Both the position numbers and the translations under genes were made by a program. A model generated the notes under the pieces. That model saw only the letters and a list, made by a program, of their open reading frames with translations. It did not search any database and had not been told where the DNA came from. Positions 14,535-17,273 of a stretch of 17,273 bases of DNA are shown here, piece by piece. The stretch is from Acetobacteraceae bacterium. GTDB lineage: Bacteria > Pseudomonadota > Alphaproteobacteria > Acetobacterales > Acetobacteraceae. The first letter of the stretch is position 1. Each line of letters opens with the position of its first letter. The stretch spans positions 1-17,273 of the forward strand of contig CANJSR010000044.1 in the NCBI GenBank assembly GCA_947476855.1, in the 5' to 3' direction.

Positions 14535-15176
14535 ATGATTCTGTCGAAACAGCTTCTGTTCGTTCACATTCCGAAGACCGGTGGCACCTCGGTTCGGCAT
14601 TTCCTGCTGGACAACCTTCCCAGGCCGCTGCTGCACGTCAGGCAACACGCCAAGGGACTGCCGCCCAGTGCCGCGGATGCCACCCTTCTGGTCGGCAACA
14701 AGCACATGGACCTGATCGCGGCTCGGCCCCTGGTCCAGTTGTTCACCGGCGTCGATATCCCGCAACTGCCGGCCGTCATCGCGGGTGTCCGCAATCCCTA
14801 TGAGCGGGAGGTTTCGCTGTTTCGCTACTGGTCGCGGAACCAGAAGCGCGTGGTCGATACGTTCGGTACTTTCTGGCCAGACTTTGAAGCGTTTACCCGG
14901 CGGGAGTCCTCGCTCGACCGCAACCTCGGCAATTTCTACATGGTCGGCGGCGTCGTCCCCGAGAACCTGCGTTTCATCCGCACGGAATGCATGGAAACCG
15001 ACCTGCGCGCCGCCTTGGACGCGATCGGGTTGGTCCCCGACACGCCCGTGCCGGTTCTGAACGTCGCGCCCAACCGCTTCGATCCCGGCGCCATCACACC
15101 GCGGGCCGAGGCCGCGATCCACAAGCGCTACCGCCTGTATTTCGAGCGTGGCCTGTATCCCCGCATGACGGTTTGA
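14535..15176 (+). CDS. Sulfotransferase family 2-like protein
   Basis: A 213-residue protein of the sulfotransferase superfamily. The N-terminal FVHIPKTGGTSVRHFLL (9-25) is the 5'-phosphosulfate loop that binds PAPS, with Lys14 as the catalytic lysine. GVRNPYEREVSLFRYW (84-99) is the 3'-phosphate loop with Arg86 and Ser94. Such enzymes move sulfate from PAPS to sugars, lipids or small molecules. The start was set at ATG 14535, which immediately precedes the PAPS loop and has GAGGG upstream. Its short length and the HIPKTGGT variant place it with bacterial carbohydrate-type (family 2) sulfotransferases. A second sulfotransferase of a different subfamily follows 63 nt later. Acceptor unknown. 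Confidence 0.85.
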   Translation: MILSKQLLFVHIPKTGGTSVRHFLLDNLPRPLLHVRQHAKGLPPSAADATLLVGNKHMDLIAARPLVQLFTGVDIPQLPAVIAGVRNPYEREVSLFRYWSRNQKRVVDTFGTFWPDFEAFTRRESSLDRNLGNFYMVGGVVPENLRFIRTECMETDLRAALDAIGLVPDTPVPVLNVAPNRFDPGAITPRAEAAIHKRYRLYFERGLYPRMTV

Positions 15177-15239
15177 ATGACCGAACCCATCATGGCAGCA
15201 TCGGCGCGGCGGCCATGCTGGCAGCGAAGGAGCCAACCG

Positions 15240-16166
15240 ATGGTTCAGCCCATGCCCTTCATCGTCGCCTCCCCCCGATCCGGCACCATGCTTCTCGGCG
15301 TCATGCTCGGCGCGCATCCGGACATGGCGATCTCCCCTAAGACAGGGTTCTTCCCCGGCCTCGCCGATGCCTGTGCGACGGCCGCCGATCCGCATGCGGC
15401 GTTCGTCGCGGCTCTGACCGACCCCAAGGTCGCCCCGGCCTGGCGCGACTGGCATATCGCCGAGGCGGATGTCCGCCGCGTAATCGACACGGTTCGGCCC
15501 TTCGACCTCTCCGACGCCATCCGTGCCCTGTATGGGCTGCTCGCGCAACGCATGCGCAAGCCGCGATACGGCGACCGCACACCCCGTAATCTGCTGGCGA
15601 TGACAACGATCGCGGACATCCTGCCCGAAGCTCATTTCATCCACATCATCCGCGACGGGCGCGCGCAGTTCCTGTCGGCGCGCAAGGCCGGGTGGGGGGC
15701 GGCGGACCCTGCCATGGGTGCGCGCGGCTGGGTCCGGGCGGTGCGGCAGGGGCAGCGGACCGGCCGGACGCTGCCGCATTATATGGAAATCCGCTACGAG
15801 GACCTGGTCCTGTCGACCGAGCACGAACTCCGCCGGCTGTGCCACTTTCTGGACCTGCCGTGGCATCCCGCAATGCTTGACTATACCGGGCACGCGGCTG
15901 AGCGTCTGGCGGAACGCCATGACACCGAGGGCTTCAGCGCCGACGCCCGCAAGTCCCTGCACCGGAATGTGCTGCATGCGCCGATGGCATCCCGTATCGA
16001 TGCCTGGCGGGCGGAACTGAGCGAGGAGGAGATACGGCGGTTCGATGCCGAGGCCGGTGATCTGCTGCGGGAACTCGGACATCCAGTGTCGGGCGATGCC
16101 GATTGGGACACCGGCCTCGCCCGTTATGCCGAACCGCGTTACGGCATGGCGTCGGCCACGCCGTAA
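15240..16166 (+). CDS. Sulfotransferase family protein
   Basis: A 308-residue sulfotransferase. FIVASPRSGTMLLGVML (7-23) is the PAPS 5'-phosphosulfate loop and IHIIRDGRAQFLSA (134-147) is the 3'-phosphate loop with Arg138. YGDRTPRNL (about 110-118) and YEDLV before the C-terminal helices are also standard. I placed the start at ATG 15240 because AAGGAG (15227-15232) lies 7 nt upstream; an earlier in-frame ATG at 15177 has no ribosome site and adds no conserved sequence. It differs strongly from the preceding sulfotransferase (SPRSGT against IPKTGGT), so the pair is not a recent duplication. The stop codon is embedded in the stem of a hairpin. Acceptor unknown. Confidence 0.9.
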   Translation: MVQPMPFIVASPRSGTMLLGVMLGAHPDMAISPKTGFFPGLADACATAADPHAAFVAALTDPKVAPAWRDWHIAEADVRRVIDTVRPFDLSDAIRALYGLLAQRMRKPRYGDRTPRNLLAMTTIADILPEAHFIHIIRDGRAQFLSARKAGWGAADPAMGARGWVRAVRQGQRTGRTLPHYMEIRYEDLVLSTEHELRRLCHFLDLPWHPAMLDYTGHAAERLAERHDTEGFSADARKSLHRNVLHAPMASRIDAWRAELSEEEIRRFDAEAGDLLRELGHPVSGDADWDTGLARYAEPRYGMASATP

Positions 16167-16169
16167 CGC
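16136..16169. terminator. Long hairpin over the sulfotransferase stop codon
   Basis: A 10-bp inverted repeat, GCGTTACGGC (16136-16145) and GCCGTAACGC (16160-16169), is extended past one mismatch by TGGC/GCCA with a GTCG loop. It contains the TAA stop (16164-16166) and sits 6 nt before the convergent isochorismatase stop, so it is a likely two-way terminator. Confidence 0.65.
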
Positions 16170-16175
16170 GAGCGG

Positions 16176-16943
16176 TTATTCCGCCGCCATCCGCGTGGGC
16201 GCCATCGTGGTTCCCGCCGGCAGGTCGAACAGCCCGTCCGGCAGGCCGGCGAAGAACGACAGCACCTCGGCCGTCTTCACCACATCCGCGTATTTCGCGT
16301 GCATGTCACACAGGCTGAGCGCGTGGCTCGCCTGGCTGCGGTCGAAGCAGCCTTCCTCGGCCAGGGCGACGCGATAGTTCAGGCTGAACGCATCCACCGC
16401 AGTCGCCCGCACGCAGCCGGACGTCGTCGTCCCGGTCAGCACGACACTGTCGCACCCCAGCAGCGTCAGATAGGCCGCCATGTTGGTGCCGAAGAAGCCC
16501 GACGGCTTCTGCTTGTCGATCACGATGTCCTTCGGTCCCGGCGCGATCGGGGCCACGATGTCGCTGGGATCGAGATTGGTGCCCGACCGAGTCTTGTCCT
16601 CATCCCGGCGCTTGTTCTTCCAGCGCCAGCTTCCCGCGTCCCAGTTGTCGCCGGCGCGGTAGCGGTTGGTCGTGTAGATCACTGGCAGCCCCTTGGCGCG
16701 GGCGGCCTCGCAGAGTTGGCGGATGTGTTCCACCGCGACCCAGCTTTCCTCGCCGCAGGAGCTGCGCCAGCGCTTGATGCTCTCCAGGATCGGTTCCGGC
16801 TTGTCGCCGCAGAACAGCCAGTTGACGTCGATCACCACGAGCGCGGGCCGCTTGCCGAAGCCGGCCCGCGCGCCGAAGCCGCCGGCGGCGAACACCGCCT
16901 TGTCACGCTCGGTCAGGAACTTGTCCCAGACATACTCGGTCAT
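16176..16943 (-). CDS. Isochorismatase-family cysteine amidohydrolase (N-carbamoylsarcosine amidase/maleamate hydrolase type)
   Basis: A 255-residue hydrolase with the family catalytic triad: Asp39 (ALVVIDVNWLF), Lys144 (VIDKQKPSGFFGT) and nucleophile Cys177 (LTGTTTSGCVRATAVDAFSL). The TTTSGCVRATAVD stretch is closest to N-carbamoylsarcosine amidohydrolases and maleamate amidohydrolases, which hydrolyse a terminal amide or carbamoyl group and release ammonia. RutB, the ureidoacrylate hydrolase of the Rut pathway, is in the same family. The insert rich in Trp and Lys (about 98-115) is a probable substrate lid. GAGGAGA precedes the ATG at 16941-16943. The gene lies 17 nt after an ABC substrate-binding protein gene, so it probably handles an imported amide. 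The exact substrate is unknown. Confidence 0.9.
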   Translation of the reverse strand: MTEYVWDKFLTERDKAVFAAGGFGARAGFGKRPALVVIDVNWLFCGDKPEPILESIKRWRSSCGEESWVAVEHIRQLCEAARAKGLPVIYTTNRYRAGDNWDAGSWRWKNKRRDEDKTRSGTNLDPSDIVAPIAPGPKDIVIDKQKPSGFFGTNMAAYLTLLGCDSVVLTGTTTSGCVRATAVDAFSLNYRVALAEEGCFDRSQASHALSLCDMHAKYADVVKTAEVLSFFAGLPDGLFDLPAGTTMAPTRMAAE

Positions 16944-16960
16944 GGCTGTGTCTCCTCTGC

Positions 16961-17273
16961 TCAGACCAGGTCCACGGTGGTCAGGTCCTGCTGCCAGCTT
17001 TGCGCCGACACGAAGCCTTTGACCCGCGGCGACAGCGCGCGCGGATTGAGGTCGTGGACCACAAAGCACCACAGCGCCTGGTCGACGATCCGGGCATGCA
17101 GCTTGGCGATCAACGCGGTCTGTTCGGCCGGGTCGAAGGCGACGCTGATCGCCTCACACAAGGCATCCATCTCCGGGTCCTTGTACCAGCCCCAGTTGAT
17201 GCCCAGCGGCGGCACCAGCTTCGACCAGGCGACCTGGATCATCGCGATCGGATCGGGCGTGCCCAGGGAGTTA
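16961..17273 (-). CDS. ABC transporter substrate-binding protein, family 5 (C-terminal part)
   Basis: The last 103 residues of a periplasmic binding protein; the frame stays open through the right edge (reading NSLGTPDPIAMIQVAW before the internal Met at 17242). Features are WGWYKDPEMDALCEAI, then DPAEQTALIAKLHARIVDQALWCFVVHDLNPRA, and the end segment RVKGFVSAQSW. This matches the C-terminus of the peptide/nickel/opine-binding family (SBP_bac_5), where a final helix follows the 'peptide binding' lobe. It lies 17 nt upstream of the isochorismatase-type hydrolase on the same strand, suggesting a transporter that imports a small amide or peptide-like substrate for hydrolysis. The rest of the protein and the permease genes would lie to the right. 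Confidence 0.85.
   Translation of the reverse strand, partial: NSLGTPDPIAMIQVAWSKLVPPLGINWGWYKDPEMDALCEAISVAFDPAEQTALIAKLHARIVDQALWCFVVHDLNPRALSPRVKGFVSAQSWQQDLTTVDLV

Noticed and set aside
14526..16082. Open frame of 518 codons on the minus strand, opposite the two sulfotransferases
   Set aside because: It shows no recognisable domain and has skewed, basic composition. The plus strand here has clear PAPS-binding motifs and ribosome sites, so the frame is a GC-rich antisense artefact.
1..17273. CRISPR array, tRNA/rRNA, insertion sequence, prophage or defence system
   Set aside because: I looked for regularly spaced repeats, transposase or integrase motifs, and tRNA-like elements and saw none; almost all DNA is accounted for by metabolic, envelope and transport genes.

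Overview
The window is high-GC DNA, densely packed with bacterial genes. The gene content suggests an alphaproteobacterium: a RutA-like flavin monooxygenase, MmgE/PrpD, PuuE-like deacetylases, DUF3309/CsbD/entericidin small proteins, and a ydbH-ynbE-ydbL operon. Rhodospirillales/Acetobacteraceae is my best guess, but this is inferred from gene content, not from a marker gene. I see no rRNA, tRNA, CRISPR array, insertion sequence or prophage, and no gene-free stretch over 300 bases.

Positions 1-5540 (+) are one tight catabolic operon with gaps of 17 nt or less and two ATGA overlaps. It encodes the end of a RutA-like luciferase-family monooxygenase, an MmgE/PrpD protein, an isopenicillin-N-synthase-like 2-oxoglutarate/Fe(II) oxygenase, a cytoplasmic asparaginase homologue with an altered substrate pocket, and two different PuuE-like deacetylase-fold amidohydrolases. 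The set reads as oxidation, ring opening and amide removal on an unidentified nitrogen-containing, probably cyclic, compound. A strong hairpin closes it at 5540-5564.

Positions 5573-8504 hold a nitroreductase (-), a divergent MFS exporter (+) and a TauD/TfdA-type dioxygenase (+). A hairpin at 8506-8538 separates these from a leftward cluster of four very small genes (8548-9361): a glycine-zipper lipoprotein, an entericidin-like lipoprotein, a CsbD protein and a DUF3309 membrane peptide. Together they look like an envelope/general stress operon. A DUF4239 membrane protein (-) follows at 9590-10351.

Positions 10415-12772 (+) are the ydbH-ynbE-ydbL operon, which encodes an AsmA-like inter-membrane bridge implicated in phospholipid transport to the outer membrane. 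A cysteine-rich YkgJ-like protein (-) and a crotonase-fold protein (-) lacking both hydratase glutamates follow. Two adjacent but dissimilar sulfotransferases (+) come next. They end in a hairpin facing a leftward pair: an isochorismatase-family amidohydrolase and the C-terminus of a family-5 ABC substrate-binding protein, which runs off the right edge.
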